A stretch of 64,000 nt of DNA from Euwallacea fornicatus (lineage: Eukaryota > Arthropoda > Insecta > Coleoptera > Curculionidae). The DNA is taken from contig NC_089548.1 of the NCBI RefSeq assembly GCF_040115645.1, positions 310,001 to 374,000 of the forward strand, given 5' to 3'. Under the pieces are notes generated by a model. It did not search any database. It was given only the letters and a program-made list of their open reading frames with translations, and was not told the origin of the DNA. Every line of letters starts with the position of its first letter. The stretch's first letter is position 1. Made by a program: the position numbers and the translations under genes. Positions 1 through 12,989 of this stretch are shown in pieces.

Positions 1-289
1 GAAAAATTTCAAAAAATTCTAATAGTTTAATAAGCATTTACAATTCTATTTCTTAACTATTCGTCAGTATTCACCACGAAAAAAAATAACGTCCTGTAGA
101 GTATTTTAAATAATTGTTCACGGTGTTTGTAATGTAAAATGATTGTTACTACTAATTTTGCGTTAATTATCCTTACAAATGACAGCAATTAACGGGTATC
201 GAAAAAAAATTAAACATCAACACCCTGTAAATCGAAATGGAAGCAATTTAGAACATGCTTTTGTGTGATGGTTGTATCTTAAAATAAGC

Positions 290-930
290 TAATGATTCAC
301 CAATTGCATTTTTTACCATCCGTTAAAAACGCTCTGTATATCGATTGCTGCACAACGTGGTTGGGCTTTATCATCCAAAAACTGGATATTTTCTTCTGCG
401 ACAGCTTAAAAATTTGACAGGATGTTCTTGATGTCCTCTTCATAGATTTGTGAAATTCATGTTTCTTTCACATACGCAAAACTCACTTTTTTTCACAGAA
501 AATTTTTCATCAGACCTTTATTGTGCCCCCCTTAAGAGCATGCACTTCTTGTACAATTCTTAAGTTTTTGCGCACTCCAACATTTGTCCTAAAACGGACA
601 TCCCGATTATCAGAGTAATGGCTAAATCCGGACTCGGCATGAAAAATACAAAAGGTCACTCTTCACTCCAATTGAAGCGCTCTTTTGCAATTCTACTTTT
701 TTAAGTTTGTTTTTTTGAGTAAGAGGGACTCTTCTTAAAAGGCGTTTTTGCTGTTTTAAGTCTTCTAACAATTGTTTCAATAAATTTTTGGATTTCCGGC
801 CATATGCCTACATGTCGACAGGGCACAGTCTCTTCGGGCAGAAACTGTAATAAGTCGGTCTTGCGCAGCTGTAGTGTTCTTCGGTCACTCTGTGCGCGGT
901 CTTTCTGCAACGTTTCTAGTTTGTTGAAAA
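290..930 (-). pseudogene. decayed Tc1-like transposase
   Basis: Read on the minus strand, this stretch gives a Tc1-type transposase in several broken frames. From about 910 to 700 there is a basic helix-turn-helix-like part ending near RRLKTAKTPFKKSP. Near 660-690 comes NWSEE, as is usual just before the first catalytic Asp. At about 545-620 there is SDNRDVRF followed by VQEVHALKGG, and at about 340-400 FLDDKAQPRCAA, which sits where Tc1 proteins have the second catalytic motif (MDDNARPH). The third catalytic motif was not found. Stops and frameshifts show it is dead. I saw no clear terminal repeats. The family call is by motif only. Confidence 0.6.
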
Positions 931-3180
931 CTTGTTAACAGTCTGAATATCACATTTCGAAAAACGTGCAACAATCGGGACACCTATCGTAGTTTGGAGC
1001 CACTCTGCAGTATACCTATGGCCCTGTTTTGTCTTTCTGAGCTACAATAAAAATGGTCGAAAATATTTGTACAACCAAGTAACATAAAGATGACCGCCCA
1101 AATGGATTGGCATCGGATATCGACGTTTTGATTAAGTGTAAAGAGAAAATTAAAAATAATAGTATTAAACTTAATTTTTTTATTCACATTATTTGTTATC
1201 ACTTTCAAAGGGATACGCAAAAAATATAAGTTACTAACATTATATTTGTTAATTATTAAAGTTTGAGCATATCTTTCATTCTAGGAGTAATTTATTTCCG
1301 AAGTTGGTGCCCGGTATGAAAGACTAGAACAACAACAAAAATCGTGAATTCTCAACAACGGTGACAAGAATACTTGGTACATCCACCCAGTCTATACAAG
1401 ATGAGCAGCTTTCCGTGGCACATTATATCTGCTAATCAAACCATCAGTCGCTCTGCGGGTAGCCTCACTGCCAGCCCAGCTAAATTAATACAATGATGGA
1501 GCGTTAAAAGTCCTATTTACTATATTTTATCCCACGTCACTGGTCAGATTTGAGAGAAAGGTGCTACTTTTTAATTACCTCCCTAGATTGTTATCGAGAA
1601 AAAAAATGGTTTTCAGCTTTTAAGCATCTCGGGAGCGCGACGAGGACCATCTTGGGCTGCGCCGCATCCGTGGGACCTCCAGTTGCAGAAGAAGAAAATT
1701 CGAGACACTTTCAACTGTAAAAAGTACCGATGGCATCCTGTTTATCGGACACAATCGGAAAATATTTCAGCAATAATTTAGCCGTGGCCGGTACTTAAGG
1801 TACGGTTTAGCCCACAGCCCAATGGCAAATACTGAGAATCGGGCCGAGGATCGATCGACCAGGTGGGGTCGCTTAATAAATATATTTATTGTCCGGGTAT
1901 TTTAATTGGGGGGTTCGGCGCTAGATGTCAGGTGGGCAATTAAAAGCCGCACTGAGAAGCTGATTTGACACCTGAGCACGTCAAACAGGCAGAATCGAAG
2001 ATGCTGCTTTCTCCACTTGGCATCTCAGTACTCTTCCTTTTTCGCCTTTATTAACATTCTGCTCGATCTACCAACAAACTAATAATTGTCGTCATCTGCG
2101 AGGCATTGATCGCTGTTGTTAAAGACCGTTAAAGTACGTATGTATCTGTCCGACATAATACTGTCATGTTCCCACGTCCCTGTCGATTCTTCGCTTTGAC
2201 GTGTGAGCCGGCTGTCTTCTAAACTTGCTCTGTGATGTGAGAGATATTTAAAAAAATGCGCACTTTTAAAAAGAAGTGTAGTGTGTAAGAACAATTTTAG
2301 TGCTATCAATGACCATAATTAATTTAACGAACCCATATATAGCACACGTAATAACACCTTCGCGCAGCAATTAACCCGCGTTTTCCGTATATTCAAATGG
2401 AATTCTTATGTAAACCATTTTCCGGTGTTGTATTGTTCCATCTTCAGTTAGTCACTGCCGAGGAATACGGTTCGAAACATATTCTTCTGACAGACAATAA
2501 CGTTTTCAATGAATAATGCATTTTTATCGAAGTTATTTTAAATAAAATAATAGCTACTGACACGGTGGTCAGGTTTACAACACCAGTTGGTGGCATACAT
2601 TACTTTTTAATTTGAATAATTTATGAAGTTGTCCTATCGATTTTGATTTAATACCGAAATGAGGTTGAAAAAGTAAATAAAGGAAGGAATTGTAAAGTGC
2701 AATAACGTATTTGCCCATCTTTCAGCCGTGCGTGATGATCATTGGCACGTAATTGGGAAGCAAACTATAATTTCTTCGGCTACAGGATTAATCACCCTAC
2801 AGAATTAATTACACGGAGGTAACCTAATTATTTTTTCCATAAAATTAGACCATTTCACCCAGTTTGTACATGAAAGTCATTCAGTGATTTATAACATCCT
2901 TCACTACAACACACTTATAATTAAGCACCTATTATATCGTTAAATAACCCAGCGCACAAAGCAATTTTATTAAGTAATAACATAGACCGCGGCAGTTTTA
3001 GGGTCGAGAGTCATATGAAAACATGTTAATTTTAAGTGCAATAATATGCGGGATTAAGAGGCTTAAGTAAAAGCCGCTCGAAAACGATGTAGTTCAAGCG
3101 TCCAATTATCACATGAGATTTATGTAAAGAAAACTGCCTTTCGATGGTCATCTTCCCTGTGCAAAATACGCCTATTCTAG
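931..3180. other. no recognisable gene
   Basis: AT-rich sequence with no ORF I can assign. A GC-richer patch around 1625-1720 is open on the plus strand but has no convincing splice borders. Nothing repetitive stands out. Confidence 0.4.
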
Positions 3181-3327
3181 GAAGCCATCTTGGCCGCCAT
3201 TGCACCTGCAGCAACAAAAAGAAGACGAAGCAGGGCTCGAAGAAGAAGAGGAGAAACGAAGGAATTGCAGAAGCTACGTGAGAGGTACTGGAGTAACAAA
3301 AGAGTGCGTGTTTATTATTCAAGCATG
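3181..3327 (+). CDS. candidate internal exon, Glu/Lys-rich
   Basis: A 147-base open segment is bordered on the left by an acceptor-like CTATTCTAG (ending at 3180) and on the right by a strong donor, ATG|GTAAGT (GT at 3328-3329). It codes for about 48 residues with a QQQKEDEAGLEEEEEKRR stretch. The length is a multiple of three, so it could be an internal exon. It is richer in GC than its surroundings. I do not recognise the protein, and no partner exon was found nearby. It could equally be an exon of a non-coding RNA or chance. Confidence 0.3.
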
Positions 3328-3734
3328 GTAAGTTTTGCAAGAGAATGAGATAAACAAATGAGCCCACTACATCGTCTCGTTACAGGCCGGAACAGCATCA
3401 CGAATCAAGCGGTGCCCGCGGTTGATCGCAGATAAAGCAGCCGCGAATCGATAGGCAGGGACGGTACCAAACGGGTTCTTATGGTGTTAACTAAGGGCAT
3501 TTCAATGCATCGATAGTTGCGAACCAGCAACTAGCGCCTTTTCTCCTCCATGAGAAAGCCAAATTATAAGTCCGAATTCTAAGACATTTCTTATTAGTAA
3601 AATAATAATCTCAGGGTTGAGCCCTTTCGTCTGTCCTATTTACGGACTTGGCAATCTCATTCCATCTATGTCTGACAAAAACCAAAGTAAACATACACAC
3701 ACTTAAGTTTAATCTCAATCAAATTGGTGAGATG

Positions 3735-5003
3735 CAGTGAGGTAAGTGCGAGCCGGTTATCGTGAAATTCTGATTTATACTGATTTGTATAATTTGTTAT
3801 TTATATAAATACCTGGTTTTTTTTTGTATCAGTTGTTGCGATTTAATTTAAATAAAGAAAAAGTCAAATTTTCCTCATAAAATTCAATATTATAGGAAAT
3901 TGTAAAAAAAGTCAATTGCTCTGCATTTGCCTCGAAAATGGGGAAAGTGTGTAGGTGCTTGTTGAAAATGCCTTGCCGCCGCACATCAGAGGTCAAGGGG
4001 CAAAAGCAGAATTGGTAATAGTTCAGCTACAAAGTACTTTTTGTCACATTAAAAAATTGAGTTTAGTCTACAAGTTACAGACTTTTAAAAGAAACAAGAT
4101 TTTTTTTTTTATTTGAAGATAAAAAGTTTAAAAAATCGAGAAATAAGTTAAAAAATGGTGTCATATATATTTCATAATTTTATTGCGTAAAAAGCTATAA
4201 TGTAAAAAATTAATTGTTAATTTTAATTTTGATAATTAATAAGCATTACTAATCTTCGTTAACACATTTCTCACATTCATATTGTTTCCCTTTTGAACCT
4301 CTGTGAGAAATACCCCACATTCCCTGCATACAACTAACACATTGCGTCCATTGTCGACGGCCAATATAAAATCCAAAATCGCATTTGCAGATGGTACACA
4401 AGTTATTGTCGTTGTCAATATTATCATAATTATCCTTAATGGGTTTTTTGATTCTGTTTTTTTTTTTTGTTTTTTGATTTGGCTGCTCGCGTTTAATTAA
4501 CCTTTCTTTAACCTCTTCAACAGTTATTACTTCCGCTCCCGGTGCTATCTTTGTCATTTTTCTTTCCTGCAATAGATCAAATATTTGATGTGATTGTGGT
4601 CTAATGTGCACCTGCTCCAGTGGCCAGTCTGCATTTGCCCCGTGTATAAATATTTGCGGGGTATGAGCAGACTAGTGCCTTTTTCCAAAAATATTAGAAA
4701 ACAATTTACGGTTCTTTTTTTAAATGTAAATTTTAAACAAAAATCTATACACCTACCAGAAATTATAATTTGGAACTGGGCTTTTCACTAAAAAATAAGA
4801 CATTTTAATCGGGACTCCGATCTTGAAAACAAACCTTTGCCGAAGCGTAGCCTATCTAATTTTTTAACACAGGGGAAACCCACAAATAATGCGCTACATC
4901 TAGGTCTTTGAATTAAATCACTATTCACAATATGTATATTTATTAACTAATGCATTTTTACCTTTATTACAATAGAGAGAACGTAATAACGCACTTACCC
5001 CGT
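3735..5003 (-). mobile_element. element with CAGTGAGGTAAGTGCG terminus (copy 1)
   Basis: The left border reads CAGTGAGGTAAGTGCG at 3735-3750. The following 300 bases match, with gaps, the sequence at 39119 down to 36829 on the other strand, including AAATTCTGATTTAYACTGATTTGTAT just inside the end. A weaker inverted match, CGCACTTACCCCG, at 4990-5002 may be the other end. Inside, on the minus strand, lies a cysteine-rich ORF (4249-4667). Terminal style and coding strand suggest a DNA transposon. Right border uncertain; family not named. Confidence 0.5.
4249..4667 (-). pseudogene. cysteine-rich zinc-finger ORF, transposon-associated
   Basis: On the minus strand the frame is open from about 4667 to the stop at 4249. 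A basic linker (NQKTKKKNRIKKPIK) leads into a C-terminal finger: CTICKCDF, then WTQCVSCMQGMW, then a His and YECEKC. This Cys pairing around a conserved Trp resembles the degenerate PHD-like finger often found at the C-terminus of pogo/Tigger-like transposases in insects. No DDE catalytic core is visible upstream, so it is either a truncated transposase tail or a separate element-encoded protein. It has no in-frame stop over about 139 codons. The start is unknown, because an in-frame TAG precedes it. Confidence 0.45.
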
Positions 5004-5189
5004 TTACACATTTACCTCAATGCACTTTACCTGATTTTTGTTTATTTCAATTATTACAATTTGGACCACTCTTAAACCCGTACAACGCATATTATAAACT
5101 CCCAATGACTATTTTAAATTTCAAATAACGATCTCTAAAATTAAAACCTCTCGAAATGATAACTTCTGAATCTCTCGAACCCTGAAATA

Positions 5190-5275
5190 TCAGTGATATT
5201 TAGATCACATCTGGCCGAATAAAAAATCCAACGGTGTTAGATCAGGAGAATATGTCGGCCAAGACCCGATACAGC
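5190..5275 (-). pseudogene. Tc1/mariner transposase fragment (third catalytic motif)
   Basis: Read on the minus strand, about 25 codons give SWPTYSPDLTPLDFLFGQM, the region of the third catalytic Asp in the D-x41-D type transposases common in this window. A stop follows at once. Too short for more. Confidence 0.5.
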
Positions 5276-6722
5276 TCGTTCTAATCCATATTTCTTGAAA
5301 TCAATAAACGAGAGTCAGTAGTTACTTTTGTTTTATATTCATGTTTAAAGTGTGTTGCAATGAGCCCAATACAATTTACAGTCAAATTTAGGCGTGCTTG
5401 TCGAAATTAAATGAAACAAGTGATATTTTCCTTCATTATTTATTTCCTTACAGACCCAATATGAATCTATCCGTCATTTGATCTCTATTTATGAGACTTA
5501 TCTTTAAACTATCAACAAAAAATATCTATGAATTTTATAGGGAACTTAATAATTTACGACGAGTATAATATAGCAAACATTTCGGTAGAAGGTGTGCTTA
5601 TGAATTTAGATTGCCTCTAGCAGTTTAGCAGAGTTTTAAAGCCTCCCCAAGTTTATTGAAAGTAAGGTATTAAAGAAACTCTTAATTCGACCATAAAAAT
5701 GTTATATTGTGGGGACGTGCGAATGAAAACAAATTGGGAATTAAGAGAAAAAAATATTTTAAAGGTGATAACAAAATTGTTTTAAAACTATATGTTTTTG
5801 ATAATTGATTCAAGTCATGTCAGTTACATAACAAGTGAAGTAAGTAACTTTTAACGCTCAAACGTGAAATGTTGCACACAAGACGCAAGCGTGAGTGACA
5901 CTTTGCGAATGTATTAAGAGTTGCTTACCTCACTCGTTCTGTAAAAGACAGTTAGAATCGAAAGCGCTCTTAAATGATGGGGTCATGTACACCACACAAA
6001 TTTCAGGGGAAAAAACAGCCAATATCCTTTGAACTTATTGCTGGTAACCTTGTAGTTTCTTCTAATGCATTTTACCATTCATGTGATTATATTTTCATTG
6101 GTACAAGGAGAGACATCAAATATACCAAAAATGGTTATAAATACATAAAATGAAGATTTTTTCCTCTAGATATTAAAGCGATATTACAGCTTAAGGTAGA
6201 TAAAAAGATAATGTTTAACGCATTAAATAAATGATATATCCACAGTTCCATTCCAGCATTAATTGCTTAATTATTAAGAAAGCAAGTTGGAAATTATAAT
6301 AATTAAATATTTATGTATCATTCCAATCTTAAATGTAACAGTAACGGGAATTTATTTTTGTATTGTAGTAATAAATTGTGGAGATGACAAATGTAGATAT
6401 CTACGACTCGGTATCGTCCTGAGCAACTTTGACTTAGAAAATAAAGATAAAAACTACGAAAAAGACGTTTTTTGTAGCAGTTTTATTTAATATAAACTTC
6501 ATAACCGAAATTAATTCCAAAAATGTCGATTTTTAATTAACGTCAATTTTTTTCAATTTACGTTTCAAAAGACTTACCGGCGCAGGCATTTAAATTATGA
6601 AAGAGGCATACTCAGTTAAATTTCATACATCTCACAGACAAAGTCACACATTTCACTCACACGTTCTTCGTAAAAGTGAAATAATCACAGAATCAGGAAT
6701 ATTAATTCACATGAAATATATA

Positions 6723-7505
6723 GGGTGTACATATAATATGAAATAAATTCAGTCTTGGTCGGGAATTAAAATAATAAAAAATGCTTGGATAAGTCGATTT
6801 TAGTTTACAATTCCACATATTTTGGTTGGATAATATTAGTGTGTTTCGTTCCGAGAACCGCGAAGTTCTCATTATTCCAGGTATGACGGATTAGAAAGCG
6901 TGACTTTATTGAATGGCCACCAAGGTCTCCTGACCTTAATCCTTTAGACAATTTTTTTGTTTGGGTCATTTGAAAAATGTTGTGAACAAAACTAGACAAT
7001 TGAGGACTCAGAAATAGAATCAAAACGGAATGCACTAATATTAGATATGAAACAATAAATATGATGAAAGTGAGAGTGAGAAACGTGATTCAGCATGAAT
7101 TTATCCACCGTTTGGAATACCGACAGGGAACATTCAACTTAGTAAATACTTATTGCTTCTATTTATTAAATACTATGTTTTTTTAAGACTTATTTTACAG
7201 TTACCATGAAGAAAAATATGTTTTTGAAAGTTTATCAAAAAATTTGTTATGTAAAGTAGTAAAAAAGTTAATGTCCTGTATATAAGTAAGTACGCCCTTT
7301 CATAATTAAATGTTCAAAACTAGGGGTTATCATAAAAAAAAAATTAACACTGACATCGTATCTGGAACAATGATGACATCACGGCTGATATTATCCAACC
7401 AAAATATATGGAATTGTAAAGTGAAGTCAACGTGTCTAACCATTTGTTTATTACTTTAATTCCAGGTCGAGAAAATCAATTTATTTCATATTTTCTGTAC
7501 AACCG
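6723..7505 (+). mobile_element. Tc1/mariner-type non-autonomous element
   Basis: Inverted ends of about 115 bases (6723-6838 and 7385-7505, roughly 80% alike by eye) are flanked by TA on both sides. The centre holds a plus-strand transposase remnant near 6895-7000: EWPPRSPDLNPLDNFFVW, then a frameshift and GHLKNVVNKTRQL in a second frame. This is the third-Asp region of the D-x41-D family. The rest of the transposase is missing, so it is an internally deleted, old copy. Confidence 0.65.
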
Positions 7506-10500
7506 TATATCAATTGTTCGTCGTCACAAACAAACATATTGGTAAATTAAAAGCTCTTCCTTTAATAGACGATTTAACTAAAGACCATTTATCTCATTAC
7601 TCTGCGGTATAATTTACTTGATAGTTTAGTTAATAGCGATAGACACAAAGAGTTAAAAGAGGCAATTAAAACAGGACACAAAACCTTTTTTCTCGGTATC
7701 GTACCGGAGAAAGGGGAGGATCAGCTCGGACCTCTCGATTGGTTTTTGATTTATAATATCGAAACGCCTTTTATATAATAAACTGACGCTTCGGGTATTA
7801 TATTAATTTTAGAGGTACGAAAATGAGATTCTCCTCAAGTACTTCATTTTAAACGAATCGAACGCAACTCGAACTTTTCGGTTGGTCATTGCGGTCAATA
7901 TAGAAAATATGGATTTCGCAACGAGAAAATTTATTTTCTCGCGTTAAGAACACAAAACTTTAATCTTATTTTTAAGGAAAAATTCGTGATATATCAACAA
8001 AAGAAACTCGGCGTTCAAGTAAAAGAAAGAGGGCTTGCGGCAACGCAGTGGCACACTTTTGTTTTTTATGGTTTCCAAATATTGACTTTGGAAGGGGAAG
8101 GAAAAATCGCTTCTGGAGATGTAAAAGTAAAATTAGAACTTAAAATATAACCTTAACACTCAAAGTCTTCAGCCTTTGTACGCGTAACGTTGTTTCATTA
8201 ATACGTTGTGTAGTTCTCAAAACAATTCTCTGATTTCCGAACTGCCTCACACAACGCTCATGGGATTTAATTTTTGGTCTAAAACGTCATAACTTAAGAA
8301 TATTTATCATGAACAATAGCCAATAAAAATTTACTATGCGCTCAACATTATCCGATTCTTCCCAGTTTGCGCTTTAAGCTCGATCCAAAAGCTCATAATC
8401 TTTTGTTTCGTAAACTCCATTACAGAGCAGTTTCCTTTGTTCCACTGGGAAACTCATGGCTCGCCATGACACGTTTTAAAACAAAAGCTATCGCGTGTTT
8501 GAAATAAATATGGCGTCGTAAATTAAGATCGCGTGAGCGCGCTTTATGTTGCGCCCGGCGACATACGTCATAGCGGTCAGTCGGTTGCTTATGGCCTATT
8601 CAAACATTTACTACGGAATAATATATGGCTGCGCTTAATTTTAGAACTTGCTCAATTTTATGTTCAGGCCCAAAGTACTTCCAATTTTTCTGCTGAGGGC
8701 CCAATGGTTTTTCCAATGAAATCCCGAAGGACAATTGTTTTAGCATAAACAAAACGCAATTTGGTGGTCACCGGTCACTAAGTCTGGGCAGGGGGCAGGT
8801 GCTTCTTGGCATCTGCTTCCTTCCGGAGGCCAGCGCTATCTGGCGTTGATCTTCGATGTTATCTTCCTGTGCGCGGTTGGTAATTAACCCCCGGGCCATG
8901 CACGAACCGTTAGGGTTTGGAATAACAAACGACTTTAAAAATCCTCAGTCCTTTTGTGCGTCCTTCATTATTGCCAGAGAGGTAAAAGTCAATATTTCCC
9001 AAGCGCGCCAATGGATCTCAAGTAGGGGGTGGAACATTTCGCTTCTATCTGATTAAAAAAGCGCGGACAATTTATTTCGCTCCAAGCCAAATTTATGGCC
9101 TATACTTAAAGTTGGCCGGGGATTTCTGGGCATTGTTTTGCCATTTATTTTATATAGGGTATATCAAAAAATAGTCAGGAGGTACAGGGTGCAAGGGAAG
9201 TTTCGTTCTCTCTGCAATGACACTCCACCTGTTTGCATTAAAAAAAAATAAGTTGATGGTGGCGCAAAGTCGAAACGTCGGATTTAAAATCGTGTACGAT
9301 GTCCCTTAATGGGCAAAGGAATGCTAACAGCAAAATGTTATAATCTTTAAAATATCTTTAGAGATAAGTCCAAAAGTAATAAAAACGATTTCCCCAATTT
9401 TGGAATACGCTGCACATATTAGCGTATTGAGTAAATTAAAGAGAATTCACATAATATTTTCTCAAAGGTCATATGCCCTCGGACTAGTTTCATATACGAT
9501 TTTGGGCTGCTCGACCCGCAGTCTGCGATCTCAGATGATAAGAGCGGGAATTTGAAGCCCTGCTCCGATCTCTTAAAAGTCCATTTTATATATTTCACAA
9601 ATTTGTAATTCAAAATATTTATTGTTCTTCCGCTCGATGCCCCTGTGGTCCGTCCCGTCAAAATGACAAATTTTGCGAATATTTCTTCGGCGTCGCTTTC
9701 GACAGTTCGATATGTTTTACATGAGAAGGGAATGCGAAGCTGGATGCCAAAATCTGAATAAATAACATCGACGCATGTAGATTAAGTTTCTGTTTACGTG
9801 GCAATTCGGTGGCGACATAAAGAAGTGGTAACTTAAGGAAAAAATCAATTTAAAGTGTTTAATGTCGGTGCCCGATCAAGGTTTCGATAAGCGGTGGAAA
9901 GCCGTTAGTCGGATAAAATTCGTTATCCGGCCGATCAACAAAACAAAAACGCGCGATCTGTCTTGAAAATTATAAATTATATAAAAATAGCCAATAATAA
10001 CAACGGGTGGCGTGTCTTAGAATAATATTCGTGCCCCTCGGGGTTGTAACGTTAAACGGGGTACCTACATTATAGCGCACGCGAATTACCGATCGAGAGC
10101 GCAAACAAATGCTTGTTCACGCGAAACAACTGCCACTTACTACAACTAAGTCAAGTTAGCCTGATTAACACATTCTAATTTTGTTCTAATCATCAGAAAT
10201 TTGTTAATCGCATTTGTCATCTGTCTTGCATCATTTGTCATTTGTTTTGTTTCGGTCTGGAACTCGGGACAGTTTTCGCTTTCTGCCTTTATTGAGTAAT
10301 TGAAATACTACGGTGATTCTACAGGGCGTCCTAGGAAGAATTCAAATAAGATGCAGGTGTGGGCCTTCCTAAAAAGTTTACTATAACCGAGAGCTATTAG
10401 GGACAAATTCGGCTATTATCAGTTGTTTTTATGCTAAAAAACATGCATCGAAAGTCTTCGGCATAATTTTCTTAGAATTCCAGCCGGCTATATTCCTTCT

Positions 10501-10666
10501 AGCCGATGGGCCGCAGCCAAATCTATCGGATTGTTATTTGTCATCCAAGAATGATTTCACGATAATACATGCACGCATCACATCTGTGTATGGTTTTTTT
10601 GTCTTCAGAGTCCAAGTCGAGGAGATATTTTATGAACATGCACTGAATGAATCGCACTATTTACTG

Positions 10667-10668
<2 letters not shown>
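7506..10668. other. no recognisable gene
   Basis: No ORF or transposase motif that I can support. Isolated terminus-like TACAGGGTG near 9192 and TACAGGGCGTCC near 10321 hint at further decayed element ends without visible partners. Confidence 0.4.

Positions 10669-10703
<35 letters not shown>
10669..10703. repeat. (ATT)n microsatellite
   Basis: About eleven uninterrupted ATT units. A shorter run of the same unit lies at about 34502-34520. Confidence 0.9.
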
Positions 10704-11529
10704 AACCAAATGACGTCTTCAAAAACTTAAATTTTGACATCGTGTATGTAAAAAATTAGGCGATTTCTTAACAATAAATTTCACTTCGTAATTTATCGTG
10801 GACTTGTTACGTTCAAAGTATAAAACTTTCCAATTTTAGGAAAAAACTCCGCTCCACTTGAATAAATATCTTACAATATAGGAAGAATTCTGTTTTGCAA
10901 TTTTTTTTTCATTTTTATGCCGTAAACCATCTTGCAACCATGAGGAAGGATAACAAAAATTTAGCAACAAATATTTTTTGAAAGAGGAACTATTTCGACT
11001 AATCCAGCAAAAAAAATATTTATAAATATATTCTGTGAAGTAGCGGATTTCTCAGTGTGTAACCAGCAATTAAACGGATATACACTTAGAATTTTAGTCG
11101 GTTTTGATTAATAGTGTGATAAGCTCGAGGGGTTCTGAAGTCACTGATTCAGAAAATTTGCGAAATGTGTAGATAAAATTCTTGCAAAAGCCATCAATTT
11201 TGCAATCGGTATATGATTTAAAAATCAACGACCCTGACTGGCAGGCTTATTACTCCATAAAAAAAATCTATGCACACATGCAAAAGATGGAATTTTATAC
11301 CGGGTGTTCAGGCAAACGCGAAACATAAAAGATTAACATGGGAAATGCTTTTGCAAACAACTTCATTTTTTCTATTTTTTTTCACATACTCGAGGAACTT
11401 TAATATGTAGGTACTTGTTCAATATATTTGTTTTCACTTTTTTTTTCATTTCAATAAAAGTTTAAATAAAAAAGAAGAAAATTTATCTGACATGAGGTTT
11501 TTACGTTTATGTTGTTAGCGCATTAGTGT

Positions 11530-11740
11530 TTGTTTCAATCTGACCTTCATTCTGACCAATTGTGGCCTCGAACGGTAACGCGAGAAGTTCAAATTTTTGA
11601 AATTTGGACGCGTTTTGAGCCAAGCAGTCTCGAGTACTATGACCTAAATGTTAAAGATTTCCTAATGGATAATCCGTGCAAGGGCAAAAAAATAAAATCC
11701 GATATCTCATGTCTTCGATGTCCAGCGTCCGCTTGAACAC
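11530..11740. repeat. dispersed repeat, copy A
   Basis: Alignable by eye to 46030-46240: both contain TGACC/TAACCAATYGTGGCCTCGAACG, then TTTTTGAAATTT, then GCGTTTTGAGSCAA or its decayed match. It lies just downstream (minus sense) of the SDEHxERFHQD relic at 11800-12255, so it may be that element's 3' region. Confidence 0.5.
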
Positions 11741-11799
11741 CCAATATAATGGCAGATTTATCTTACTATTAATTTTCACTGTACATCAGATTGTAATTT

Positions 11800-12255
11800 T
11801 CAATGTTTTACGGCATATTTTGTTTCTGGAGTATCCCTTAGCAATGTCCAGCAATAATCAGCAAGCAAAGTGACACTCCATTTGCCTTGATATCGTTTTT
11901 CCATGGTAGAAATGTCTTGGTGGAACCGTTCCGCATGCTCGTCGCTACTGCCTCCAAATTTTCGAGGAGAAATCGAAGTGAGAGCCCAGAAAGTGAATTT
12001 TGAGGGACATGCTACATCCCATTTCTTTATAAGCATTAAGTGATTCGCTCCCAGTATCTTTGTAATTATCAGCTTCTAGGTTTCAGTTCCATTTAGCATA
12101 TTGTCAAATGTTTCATCTTTCATTATTTCCCGTGTTTGTGGACCTGCCAATATGCCCTCTTTAATTTTTTCTTCACTAAGTCTCAAAAATGTTTGTTTTA
12201 GAAGAACCCTCTTCCATTCTGATCTATTATTTTAACAAATTCTTCATTAGTTCTT
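11800..12255 (-). pseudogene. decayed copy of repetitive SDEHxERFHQD protein family
   Basis: Minus strand: EFVKIIDQNGRGFF at about 12250, then EEKIKEGILAGPQTREIMKD, an in-frame stop, then GSSDEHAERFHQDI, TMEKRYQGKW and LLADYCWTL, ending at 11800. I recall this set of motifs (GPQIRE, SDEHGERFHQDI, MEKRYQGKW, ADYCWTL) from a highly repeated protein family in arthropod genomes; its biochemical role is not known to me. At least two stops interrupt it upstream. The second copy is at 36260-36885. No catalytic motif is visible. Confidence 0.6.
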
Positions 12256-12778
12256 ACTTAATATGCAAAAGTGAAAGTAATACTTTTTTGCAATCAACTA
12301 TTAATTCATTGGTGAAATTTTTTAGTCCCGGAGTTAGTGCCTGATGTGATGATTACTCTTGTACATAGTGAAGATCTCGCGTAGAGCTATTTCATTTTTA
12401 AAGGTAGCAGCAGTATTTGGTATACTCCTATTGCATTCCAGCATTCAAACATGGGAAACAACGGATTCGGAAGCCGATGCACTAATGAACGCAATATGGT
12501 CGACAAACGTACATATGGACATATACTGTTAAAATGGAATAAACAGGAACAGACTTCTCTTAACAGGACTTATAGATCACCATGCATTTTGTGTTAGGAT
12601 TTATTTAAAATTATAAAAATGCGTGTTACAGAATATCTATGGGTGATAGAAATTTTTTTTTCAGATTTGATTTCGGCGTTTTAAAATACATTAGTAAACG
12701 CCTAAAAATTGTTATGTCACAAAACCTGTGTTTATCAGTGCAGTCATATCGTCGGTTCATTTTTCTTTATGATTTATT

Positions 12779-12885
12779 TTTTCAACAGTATGGAGTCTCG
12801 CCTCATTATGTAACTCTTGTTCGAAAATTTTTAAATGATAATTTTCCCGAGCATTGGATTGGACGTAGAGGAACTATCGCAGCGG
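12779..12885 (+). pseudogene. D-x41-D transposase fragment with catalytic Asp lost
   Basis: The plus strand codes for FFQQYGVSPHYVTLVRKF followed by PEHWIGRRGTI. It aligns with the second catalytic motif (QxDGxPxHY) and the RWIGRGG block seen in the copies at 37384 and 49100. The catalytic Asp is Tyr here, so the copy is dead. The surrounding ORF reads on by chance. Confidence 0.6.
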
Positions 12886-12989
12886 TTCTCAAACTTTTGC
12901 CCGTAGCGCCTCCCTATTTTATCTCGAGCAATTTCGCGCCTTTAATCCGTAGGAATTCATATTACACTAGGCAACTCCGTCTAGTCTAG

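Noticed and set aside
12639..12989. 116-codon plus-strand frame as a gene
   Set aside because: Only the segment 12779-12885 matches a transposase; the rest is chance extension.
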